From contig NZ_DAFZ01000067.1 of NCBI RefSeq assembly GCF_002498065.1, positions 1-14,017 of the forward strand: DNA of 14,017 nucleotides, given 5' to 3'. Every line of letters starts with the position of its first letter. Within the stretch, counting starts at the first letter, position 1. The DNA is from Methanoculleus sp. UBA208. GTDB lineage: Archaea; Halobacteriota; Methanomicrobia; Methanomicrobiales; Methanoculleaceae. The notes under the pieces are model-generated. The model was not told the DNA's origin. It made no database searches and worked only from the letters and a program-made list of their open reading frames with translations. The translations under genes were made by a program, and so were the position numbers. Shown one piece after another: positions 8,103-13,307 of this stretch.

Positions 8103-9640
8103 GCCGTCTCTCTCCGGAGGGCGATGACGCCCATATCATACAGAATGTTCTTCACTTCCTCTTCGTTGATAACGCCCTTGCTGATCTCGACCATCTGGGC
8201 GAAGTTCTTCACCAGTCCACAGTTCGGACCCTCGGGAGTCTCGCTCGGACAGATCCGGCCCCACTGGGTGGGGTGCAGGTCACGGGCCTCGAAGTGAGGC
8301 TGCGAACGGGAGAGCGGTGAGATGACGCGCCGGAGGTGCGAGAGGACCGCCATGTGGTCCACCCGGTCCAGGAGCTGCGAGACACCGGTGCGCCCGCCCA
8401 CCCAGTTGCCGGTGGCAAGCGGGTGCAGCAGCCGTTCGGTCAGGACGTCCGCGCGCACGGCGGTCCCGATCGAGAGGTCGCGGTGGCGCATGCTTGCCCG
8501 CTCGAGCTGGTACTTCACGTCCCTGGTTAAGCGGTTGAGCGAGATCCGGAAGAGATCTTCCATCAGGTCGCCGGCAAGTTTCAGCCGCTTGTTCGCGTAG
8601 TGGTCCTTATCGTCGATCCGGCGACGATCGAGCACCAGGTCGAAACAGGCCTCGGCCATGCGGCCGAGGAAATGCGCCTTTGCGAGGCGGACGCCCTCGA
8701 CCGTCTGCCGGTATACGGGGTCTTCCTCTTTTAAGCCCACCGGCATCAGGTAGTTTAAGTGCGGAAGGAGGTAGTTGTCAAGGACGAACTCCGCCCGTTT
8801 CCGCTGGTAGTCCCGGGTCTGGTTGGGAGCAAGTTTTTTGCCGACATACATGACGCCGTCGTCGACGGTGTCGCAATCGCTCTCTTCCAGGTTCTGCATC
8901 ATGAAGGTGAGGATCTCTTCGTCGGTAGAGACCGCCTCCACGATGTCATGGTCGCCCTGGAGACCCAGCCCCCGCATCAGGTCGACGAAACGGAGGTGCC
9001 CGGCGACCGAGGGGAACGAGACCTCAAGCAGGTTTTTGCGGTTCCGCTCGACGATAACGAGCGCGCGGTAGCCCCGGTACTGCGAGAAGACTTTGGCAAC
9101 GTAGATCCGCTCGTTGTAGCGCTCGGTGAACTCGGTCATGATCTTGTTCGACGCAAGGTCCTCGAGCGTCATCAGCACCCGTTCCGTGCCGTTGACGATG
9201 AAGTAACCGCCGGGATCGAGTGGATCTTCTCCGTGCTCGGTCCGCTCGGCGTCACTCATGTTGTAGAGGTTGCAGGCGGCCGAGCCCACCATCACCGGCA
9301 GTTGCCCGATGATGGTGACGATCGGATCCTGCGGCTCTTCGCCCTGGACAAGCGTCATCTCGAGTTGAATGGGTGCCGCGTACGTGAGGTTCCTGAGGCG
9401 CGCCTCACTCGGAAAGAGCTCGGACTGCGACCCGTCCGCCTCGCGGACACGGGGTTTCTTCACCTCGATCTTGCCCAGTTCAACCCATACGGCCTCTTTT
9501 CCCTTTCCACGGGTCTCGATATCGGTCTCGATGATACGCTGTTCATCGACGACTTTCTGAAGGTTGTACAGGAGAAAGTTATTATAAGAGTCTAACTGGT
9601 GGCGCGCTACGTGCTCCCGTGAAAAATATGCTCTCGACAA
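8099..9640 (-). CDS. rpoB2: DNA-directed RNA polymerase subunit B'' (Rpo2N)
   Basis: This protein (513 residues from TTG at 9640, or 519 from CTG at 9658) is the N-terminal half of the second-largest RNA polymerase subunit, covering the protrusion, lobe and fork regions. Typical segments are RHQLDSYNNFLLYNLQ near the start, GGYFIVNGTERVL, and HPTQWGRICPSETPEGPNCG close to the end. The start is unusual: no in-frame ATG or GTG fits. TTG at 9640 is a legal archaeal start but has only a weak ribosome-binding site. Six codons upstream a CTG is placed ideally behind a very strong Shine-Dalgarno, giving the start MLDRSVLSRAYF. The gene follows rpoH by a 43-base gap (measured to the TTG) and overlaps rpoB1 by four bases. 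Confidence 0.95.
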   Translation of the reverse strand: MSRAYFSREHVARHQLDSYNNFLLYNLQKVVDEQRIIETDIETRGKGKEAVWVELGKIEVKKPRVREADGSQSELFPSEARLRNLTYAAPIQLEMTLVQGEEPQDPIVTIIGQLPVMVGSAACNLYNMSDAERTEHGEDPLDPGGYFIVNGTERVLMTLEDLASNKIMTEFTERYNERIYVAKVFSQYRGYRALVIVERNRKNLLEVSFPSVAGHLRFVDLMRGLGLQGDHDIVEAVSTDEEILTFMMQNLEESDCDTVDDGVMYVGKKLAPNQTRDYQRKRAEFVLDNYLLPHLNYLMPVGLKEEDPVYRQTVEGVRLAKAHFLGRMAEACFDLVLDRRRIDDKDHYANKRLKLAGDLMEDLFRISLNRLTRDVKYQLERASMRHRDLSIGTAVRADVLTERLLHPLATGNWVGGRTGVSQLLDRVDHMAVLSHLRRVISPLSRSQPHFEARDLHPTQWGRICPSETPEGPNCGLVKNFAQMVEISKGVINEEEVKNILYDMGVIALRRETA

Positions 9641-9660
9641 AACACTTCTGTCTAACAGAT

Positions 9661-9672
9661 GGATCAGCTCCC
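9661..9672 (-). promoter_or_regulatory. Strong Shine-Dalgarno before rpoB2
   Basis: On the minus strand this reads GGGAGCTGATCC, which matches 10 of 12 bases of AGGAGGTGATCC, the complement of the usual archaeal 16S rRNA 3' end. It lies between the rpoH stop and rpoB2. It is spaced correctly for the CTG at 9656-9658 but is more than 20 bases from the TTG at 9638-9640, so it bears on the choice of start codon. Confidence 0.6.
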
Positions 9673-9683
9673 CGGCCTCTGAA

Positions 9684-9935
9684 TTATTTCTTCGGTCTCT
9701 TCACGACGAGCCTGTAAGCTTCGGCTCTGCCCGCGGTGCGACTGTCACGAGTAATCCGGATGACGTTCCCGATATCGCCCCCGACAGCCTTTACCGCAGG
9801 ATCGTCATGATACATTTTTGGCAGTTGTTCTAGAGAGATATGGTACGTCGCAAGGAGGTCAGCGACCTCTTCTTCGTCCATAATCTGATGGTCCGGAACC
9901 ATCTCATGGTTAAGTACGTCGAGTGTTGTGCCCAT
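9684..9935 (-). CDS. rpoH: DNA-directed RNA polymerase subunit H (Rpo5)
   Basis: This 83-residue protein is archaeal RNA polymerase subunit H, equivalent to the C-terminal domain of eukaryotic RPB5. It sits near the downstream DNA at the jaw. The family pattern is clear: VLNHEMVPDHQIMDEEEVAD, LPKMYHDDPAVKAVGG, and the terminal GNVIRITRDSRTAGRAEAYR ending in LVVKRPKK. It is the first protein gene of the operon, as is normal in euryarchaea. A GAGGTG lies six bases before the ATG at 9935. No convincing TATA box is seen between it and the tRNA-Lys gene 78 bases upstream, so it may be transcribed from the tRNA promoter region. Confidence 0.96.
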   Translation of the reverse strand: MGTTLDVLNHEMVPDHQIMDEEEVADLLATYHISLEQLPKMYHDDPAVKAVGGDIGNVIRITRDSRTAGRAEAYRLVVKRPKK

Positions 9936-10013
9936 CGCTTACACCTCACCGACGAAAAAGTTACGTATCAGATGCATCACCTTGTTAAAATCCATAGACA
10001 TCGCCCATGGCAA

Positions 10014-10087
10014 CGGGCCCAAGGGGATTTGAACCCCCGACCACCTGGTTAAAAGCCAGGCGCTCTACCTAACTGAGCTATAGACCC
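10014..10087 (-). tRNA. tRNA-Lys (anticodon UUU)
   Basis: The minus strand folds into a complete cloverleaf. The 7-bp acceptor pairs GGGTCTA with TGGGCCC (two or three G-T pairs), the D arm is GCTC/GAGC, and the anticodon arm is CCTGG-CTTTTAA-CCAGG with anticodon TTT. The T arm is GGGGG-TTCAAAT-CCCCT. The variable loop TGGTC is short and the discriminator base is G, as in archaeal tRNA-Lys. CCA is not encoded and there is no intron. It lies on the same strand as, and 78 bases upstream of, rpoH. Confidence 0.97.
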
Positions 10088-10128
10088 CGCACGTACTGCC
10101 ATCCAGCATTATTACAATGCGAGAATAG

Positions 10129-10140
10129 TATAAATAATTT
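10129..10140 (-). promoter_or_regulatory. TATA box for tRNA-Lys and possibly the rpo operon
   Basis: The minus strand reads AAATTATTTATA then CTATTC, a good archaeal box A. A start about 25 bases downstream (near 10106) would give a leader of about 19 bases before the tRNA 5' end, to be removed by RNase P. The same 12-mer occurs at 1600-1611 upstream of the secreted-protein gene. Confidence 0.55.
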
Positions 10141-10174
10141 ACTTGCCGGTGTATCATATAATTCGCAGTCTAAC

Positions 10175-10182
10175 GATATAAA
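10175..10182 (-). promoter_or_regulatory. Second candidate TATA box upstream of tRNA-Lys/rpo
   Basis: The minus strand reads TTGAAAAG-TTTATATC. The purine-rich stretch before the TTTATATC resembles a BRE, making this at least as good a box A as the nearer one. It could drive a longer transcript through tRNA-Lys into rpoH. The element also reads GATATAAAC on the plus strand, so a plus-strand role for the next gene is not excluded. Confidence 0.4.
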
Positions 10183-10243
10183 CTTTTCAATTCTCCACCC
10201 GTTGCACACCCACCAAAATATTTAATGCCCTCCGAACATCCTG

Positions 10244-10251
10244 TTTATATA
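10244..10251 (+). promoter_or_regulatory. TATA box for the PsiE-family gene
   Basis: This is a perfect TTTATATA. Transcription would start at about 10273, some six bases before the ATG at 10279, giving a nearly leaderless mRNA. Because it lies inside the longer reading frame that begins at 10225, it argues for the shorter start. Confidence 0.5.
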
Positions 10252-10278
10252 CGTATCCCCCCGGATCAGGGTGCCCGC

Positions 10279-10710
10279 ATGATTCCCCCTAAAAGCAGTG
10301 CAGATAAAGCCATATCCGCCATATCATGGGTGACACTGGGCATATACCTGCTCATCGCTGCCTCACTCTCCCTGCTCGCGATATTCTCGTTCTACGATGT
10401 TATCCTGCAGGTCGTGGCGCTCGTCCAGGTCGAGGACATGACGCAGGGTATACTTGAGGTGCTGCACGCGCTCCTCCTGACCCTCATCATCGTGGAGATC
10501 CTGGAGACCGTGACGGCGTATTTCAGGACCAACAGGGTGCAGGTGACGCCGATCCTGATCGCAGGCATCACCGCGATGGTGCGGCGCGTCCTGACCTTCG
10601 GAGTCGAGCCCGTCGAGCCGTTCGACATCGGGATGACACTCGCAGCAATTCTCGTGCTGACGATCGCGATCGTCTTTATTGGAAGACTGGAACGCGCAGA
10701 CAGTTATTAG
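10279..10710 (+). CDS. PsiE-family (phosphate-starvation-inducible E-like) membrane protein
   Basis: This 143-residue integral membrane protein has four hydrophobic segments, at about residues 16-36, 60-75, 90-105 and 118-136. The second contains the HALLLTLIIVEILETVTAYF pattern typical of PsiE-like proteins, with charged residues inside the segments. PsiE is induced by phosphate starvation in E. coli, but its biochemical role is not established; a role in phosphate stress here is only inferred from the family. I chose ATG 10279 because a TTTATATA box sits just upstream. An in-frame ATG at 10225 would add 18 residues (MPSEHPVYIRIPPDQGAR) that do not look membrane-related. The gene stands alone, divergent from tRNA-Lys and convergent with the response regulator. 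No phosphate-transport genes are visible nearby. Confidence 0.8.
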   Translation: MIPPKSSADKAISAISWVTLGIYLLIAASLSLLAIFSFYDVILQVVALVQVEDMTQGILEVLHALLLTLIIVEILETVTAYFRTNRVQVTPILIAGITAMVRRVLTFGVEPVEPFDIGMTLAAILVLTIAIVFIGRLERADSY

Positions 10711-10739
10711 AGGGCAGGAATGCGCAGAAGAGGAGGTGC

Positions 10740-10745
10740 AAAAAA
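10740..10745 (-). terminator. U6 run after the response regulator gene
   Basis: On the minus strand this reads GGCAGTTTTTTGCACC, a six-T run about 80 bases past the response regulator stop. It is a plausible termination site for the Roadblock/response regulator operon. Confidence 0.35.
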
Positions 10746-10763
10746 CTGCCCGCCTCTCCACTG

Positions 10764-10797
10764 CTCTTTGCGGCCGCGGATGCGCCGGTTCAAAGAG
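10764..10797. repeat. Inverted repeat between convergent genes
   Basis: CTCTTTG (10764-10770) pairs exactly with CAAAGAG (10791-10797). An inner CGGC/GCCG stem inside it is offset by a three-base bulge. The hairpin lies in the 116-base spacer between the convergent PsiE-family and response regulator genes. It may act as a two-way terminator or mRNA 3'-end stabiliser. Confidence 0.4.
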
Positions 10798-10826
10798 TGC
10801 TCTGTAAAACAGGGGGACGAGGCCGC

Positions 10827-11465
10827 TCAACGCGCCTCGAAGAGATCCTCAAACTGGGCCCGGACCTGATCGAGGCGCTCCTCCTGGAGTTTGATGCTCG
10901 CCGCCATGCTCTTTATGGCCCTCGTGATGTCCTCGCCCATTCCCGCCCGGGCGTCCTTGATGCTGTAGGTGGTCTCCAGGATCTTTAAGAGGCGCCTGTT
11001 GATATCGACGCTCTTTGCGAGGCGTTCATACTCGTCGACGATCCGGGGATCCACGCCGGCCTCGCGCGCCCGCTCGATGTCGGCAGCGATGGAGTGCCGG
11101 CGTGCCAGCACATGCTCGATGGCCTCGTAGAGCTGGTGGTGTGTGGTGGGTTTGAGTATATAGTCCTCGATGTAGGCGCCGTATTCGTTTGCTTCCTCGG
11201 GGGTGAGGGGTTTTGCGGTCAGCATGAGGACGGGGATGTCCCGCGTCGCAGGGTTGTCCTTGATCTTCTCAAGCGTCTCCCACCCGTCCATCGGCTCCAT
11301 CATGATGTCCAGGAGAACCAGGTCCGGGGGTGTTGCACTCAAAATTTCCAGGCATTCCTCGCCGCTAAAGGCTGTGATCGGCCGATAGCCACCACGCTCC
11401 AGCATGGTAACAAAAACATCGACGATCATGGGGCTATCGTCAACAACCAGTATTGTGTACATCAT
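10827..11465 (-). CDS. Response regulator with receiver domain and C-terminal helical tail
   Basis: Residues 1-120 form a CheY-like receiver domain. The acidic pocket is D9-D10, the phosphoacceptor is D53 (LVLLDIMMEPMDGW), the switch Thr is T83 (MLTAK) and the conserved Lys is K105 (ILKPT). All catalytic residues are present, so it should accept phosphate from a histidine kinase, but none is encoded in the window. Residues 124-212 are charged and predicted helical, with a leucine-spaced stretch (NRRLLKILETTYSI) and no DNA-binding or enzymatic domain that I can recognise. The output is therefore more likely protein-protein interaction than transcription. It overlaps the Roadblock gene by four bases (ATGA). 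The first two codons are both ATG; the GGAGG is only one base before the first and four before the second. Confidence 0.92.
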   Translation of the reverse strand: MMYTILVVDDSPMIVDVFVTMLERGGYRPITAFSGEECLEILSATPPDLVLLDIMMEPMDGWETLEKIKDNPATRDIPVLMLTAKPLTPEEANEYGAYIEDYILKPTTHHQLYEAIEHVLARRHSIAADIERAREAGVDPRIVDEYERLAKSVDINRRLLKILETTYSIKDARAGMGEDITRAIKSMAASIKLQEERLDQVRAQFEDLFEAR

Positions 11466-11839
11466 GCCTCCTCTCCGATCCTGACTGCTATATCCGATAA
11501 CTGTCTCTGTACTGTTGAGAGATCCGCAGACTTATCTATTACCGCTGTGATCAGGGCGGCCTCCCCAACACCCACAATGAGGATTGTGGCGTCGGGTGCG
11601 GTGATGGTGACCATGGACGGCCGCCCTATATTGGCACTGCCGCAGGCCGCCTCCGCCGATGCAAGGACCGTGGCGCACATCGCTGCAAAAAGCGACGATA
11701 AAAGACTCCCGTCCCGGAAGCACTTACCCATAATTGTGCCCTCACTGGATACGAGAGCGCATGCGGCGACACCCGCGACGGACCGGATCTCATCGATGTG
11801 TCTCTGGGCATTCTCTTCCATGAAGGGATGATAACTCAT
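11462..11839 (-). CDS. Roadblock/LC7-domain protein
   Basis: This 125-residue protein spans a single Roadblock/LC7 domain. Features are the opening helix with HIDEIRSVAGVAACALVSSE, the GTIMGKCF turn, a long Ala-rich central helix (SLFAAMCATVLASAEAACG), the VTITAPDATILIVGVGEAAL strand pair, and a closing helix (STVQRQLSDIAVRIGEE). Such domains usually dimerise and bind small Ras-like or MglA-like GTPases or act as scaffolds. No GTPase gene is in the window. It is the first gene of a two-gene operon with the response regulator and overlaps it by four bases, so the two products probably act together. The ATG at 11839 follows a weak GGGGGT; an in-frame ATG at residue 7 is an alternative start. 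Confidence 0.87.
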   Translation of the reverse strand: MSYHPFMEENAQRHIDEIRSVAGVAACALVSSEGTIMGKCFRDGSLLSSLFAAMCATVLASAEAACGSANIGRPSMVTITAPDATILIVGVGEAALITAVIDKSADLSTVQRQLSDIAVRIGEEA

Positions 11840-11883
11840 CTGACTAACCCCCGGTATAGCTCACTGAGGTATGAGCGTCGCAT

Positions 11884-11891
11884 CATATATG
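11884..11891 (-). promoter_or_regulatory. TATA box for the Roadblock/response regulator operon
   Basis: The minus strand reads ATTCATATATGATG. The box is about 45 bases upstream of the Roadblock start codon, which would give a leader of roughly 20-25 bases. Confidence 0.4.
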
Positions 11892-12089
11892 AATATCGAA
11901 TCGCTATTGCTTTAGACTTGCCTTTACTCGATTTTTACCACGCTTAGCAGGCGATTTCAGTTCCGGGGTCAGGAGAATACTGTTTCTGAGGTTTGGATGG
12001 TTCTGGCAGCAGTATCATGAAACCAGTTTGTCACGACACGATTTGATGCTTACCTGACGATTTTACCCGAGAGGGGGTGCCTCAAGGCG

Positions 12090-12105
12090 CTAAAAACGTA
12101 TTTAG
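12090..12105. promoter_or_regulatory. Small palindrome upstream of the minD promoter
   Basis: CTAAA (12090-12094) and TTTAG (12101-12105) form an inverted repeat around six bases, ending about 30 bases before the minD TATA box. The position would suit a regulator or activator site. Five-base arms are short enough to arise by chance. Confidence 0.2.
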
Positions 12106-12135
12106 GTCTCGCTAACAGGCAAGTCAAACAAATAA

Positions 12136-12143
12136 TTTTAAAT
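12136..12143 (+). promoter_or_regulatory. TATA box for the minD operon
   Basis: AATAA-TTTTAAAT is an archaeal box A about 40 bases before the minD ATG. The expected start near 12166 leaves a leader of about 13 bases. Only a weak GAGACGG is available as ribosome-binding site. Confidence 0.45.
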
Positions 12144-12178
12144 GTGACAACTACTATCTATCCTTGAGACGGTTTTAG

Positions 12179-12967
12179 ATGATCAGGGCCTACACCATCG
12201 CCTCCGGAAAAGGCGGAACCGGTAAGACGACCGTCACCGCAAACCTGGGAACAGCGCTGGCTCAGCACGGCAGGGAGACCTGCATCGTTGACATGGACAT
12301 GGGTATGGCCAACCTCGCGCTGGTGCTGGGGCTCGCAGAGACACCGGTCACGCTCCATGAGGTCCTGGCAGGGGAGGCGCAGATCCAGGATGCGATATAC
12401 GAGGGGCCCTATGGCCTCAAGGTCGTACCGAGCGGCCTCTCGCTCCGGGGGTTCCAGAACGCGGACCCCGAACGGCTCAAAGACGTGATGCGGGACCTCA
12501 CCGATCGGTGCGACTTCCTGCTCCTTGATGCGCCTGCCGGCATCAGCACCGATGCCGTCGTACCCCTCACCGTGGCAGACGAGGTCCTGCTGGTCGTGAA
12601 CCCCGAGATATCCTCGCTCGTGGACGCTTTAAAGATCAAGATCCTGACGGAGACGATCGGCGGCAGCATCGGCGGGGCCATCATCAACCGGGCGGTCCTG
12701 GAGGACGCCGAGATGAACCGGAGAAAGATCGAGAAGACTCTCGGCGTGTCGGTCATCGATACGGTCCCCGAAGACGCAAACGTACGAAGGGCGGCAGCGG
12801 CAAGGACGCCGGTCGTCGTGAAGTCGCCAGGATCCGAATCATCGAAAGCGTTCAGAAGAATCGCCGCCTCTTTAGCGGGCTTCCCTGTTGAAGAAGAACC
12901 CCGGGAGGTGCAGGAAGGGTTTGTCGAGCGGCTTGCCCGCGCATTATTCAGGAGAGAATCACGATGA
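12179..12967 (+). CDS. minD: MinD/ParA-family ATPase with C-terminal membrane-targeting helix
   Basis: This 262-residue P-loop ATPase has the deviant Walker A motif SGKGGTGKTT (9-18) with signature K11, catalytic K16 and T17. The switch I sequence VDMDMGMANL (37-46) follows, and the Walker B segment LLLDAPAG has D117. LVVNPEISSLVDALK (138-152) and IINRAVLED are further family segments. MinD proteins dimerise on ATP binding and attach to the membrane. Here the last 17 residues, with GFVERLARALFRRE, can form an amphipathic helix like the MinD membrane-targeting tail. Archaeal MinD homologues often act in positioning of surface or polar structures rather than cell division. The stop overlaps the next start by four bases (ATGA), tying this ATPase to the small membrane protein that follows. 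No MinC or MinE-like gene is seen. Confidence 0.92.
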   Translation: MIRAYTIASGKGGTGKTTVTANLGTALAQHGRETCIVDMDMGMANLALVLGLAETPVTLHEVLAGEAQIQDAIYEGPYGLKVVPSGLSLRGFQNADPERLKDVMRDLTDRCDFLLLDAPAGISTDAVVPLTVADEVLLVVNPEISSLVDALKIKILTETIGGSIGGAIINRAVLEDAEMNRRKIEKTLGVSVIDTVPEDANVRRAAAARTPVVVKSPGSESSKAFRRIAASLAGFPVEEEPREVQEGFVERLARALFRRESR

Positions 12968-13164
12968 CTGATATGAATGCAATCATGATAGTCCTACTCT
13001 CGGTAACCATCATCTGCCTGCTGTTTATTATGTACGTGATGTACGTGCGCATCCAGCAGCTCCTCAAGGAGGTCGATGCGCTGACGGGTAGAATGGAGAT
13101 CACCGGCAGCGAACTGGAGCAGTTGACACGAAGCGTCGAGGAGTATAAGAATATGCGGGGATAG
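12964..13164 (+). CDS. Small membrane-anchored coiled-coil protein coupled to minD
   Basis: I do not recognise this 66-residue protein as a named family. Residues 6-28 form one transmembrane helix. Residues 30-61 show a regular heptad pattern with core positions I30, L33, V37, L40, M44, T47, L51, L54, V58 and Y61, indicating a coiled coil, probably dimeric. Positive charges after the membrane helix (R29, K35, R43) suggest the coiled coil lies in the cytoplasm. The ATG overlaps the minD stop by four bases and has a good Shine-Dalgarno (CAGGAGAG), so it is very likely a real gene made together with MinD. A role as membrane receptor, activator or cargo linker for MinD is inference. Confidence 0.8.
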   Translation: MTDMNAIMIVLLSVTIICLLFIMYVMYVRIQQLLKEVDALTGRMEITGSELEQLTRSVEEYKNMRG

Positions 13165-13167
13165 GGG

Positions 13168-13176
13168 TTTTATTTT
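13168..13176 (+). terminator. T-rich terminator after the minD operon
   Basis: TTTTATTTT begins four bases past the stop of the small coiled-coil gene. A T-rich stretch this close to the stop is a typical archaeal termination signal. Confidence 0.45.
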
Positions 13177-13189
13177 GCGGGGGTGAAAG

Positions 13190-13213
13190 GGACGGAGCGG
13201 GAAGGCCCCGTCC
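13190..13213. repeat. Hairpin upstream of tnpB
   Basis: GGACGG (13190-13195) pairs with CCGTCC (13208-13213) around a 12-base loop. IS200/IS605-group elements carry subterminal hairpins near their left end, and this one is about 95 bases before tnpB. It could equally be part of the minD operon terminator. The element boundary cannot be fixed from the window. Confidence 0.25.
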
Positions 13214-13275
13214 AATAGGTGCGGGGATGCAAGCGAGCCGCCCTTCGTCACGCGTCTCGAGAGATTACTGGAAAC

Positions 13276-13291
13276 TATATCTTATTATAAG
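13276..13291 (+). promoter_or_regulatory. AT-rich promoter region of tnpB
   Basis: TATATCTTATTATAAG lies about 17-32 bases before the tnpB ATG. A box A here would place transcription start at or very near the start codon, so tnpB may be leaderless. No Shine-Dalgarno is visible before the ATG. Confidence 0.35.
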
Positions 13292-13307
13292 GCGCAATAA
13301 TCCCTGT

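Larger units (their letters stand above)
11840..12178. other. Divergent promoter region, no gene seen
   Basis: This 339-base spacer separates the minus-strand Roadblock operon from the plus-strand minD operon. It is clearly AT-richer than the genes. It contains a TATA box for each direction and a short palindrome at 12090-12105. The central 200 bases (about 11900-12085) show no convincing open frame, tRNA or other RNA structure that I can support. Confidence 0.6.

Noticed and set aside
3870..9595. Long plus-strand open frames antisense to the RNA polymerase genes (for example 6834-8093 and 8759-9595)
   Set aside because: They mirror the codon structure of rpoA1, rpoB1 and rpoB2, lack promoters or ribosome-binding sites I could support, and match no family.
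3618..9640. Possible inteins in the polymerase subunits
   Set aside because: The A', A'', B' and B'' frames have normal lengths and continuous conserved motifs with no intein splice-junction patterns.
11900..12085. Possible small RNA or CRISPR-like repeats in the divergent spacer
   Set aside because: No direct repeats, box C/D signature or stable cloverleaf could be traced by eye, so nothing is claimed.
13255..13262. TCTCGAGA palindrome before tnpB
   Set aside because: An isolated eight-base palindrome is expected by chance and is not matched by any second copy or structural context here.
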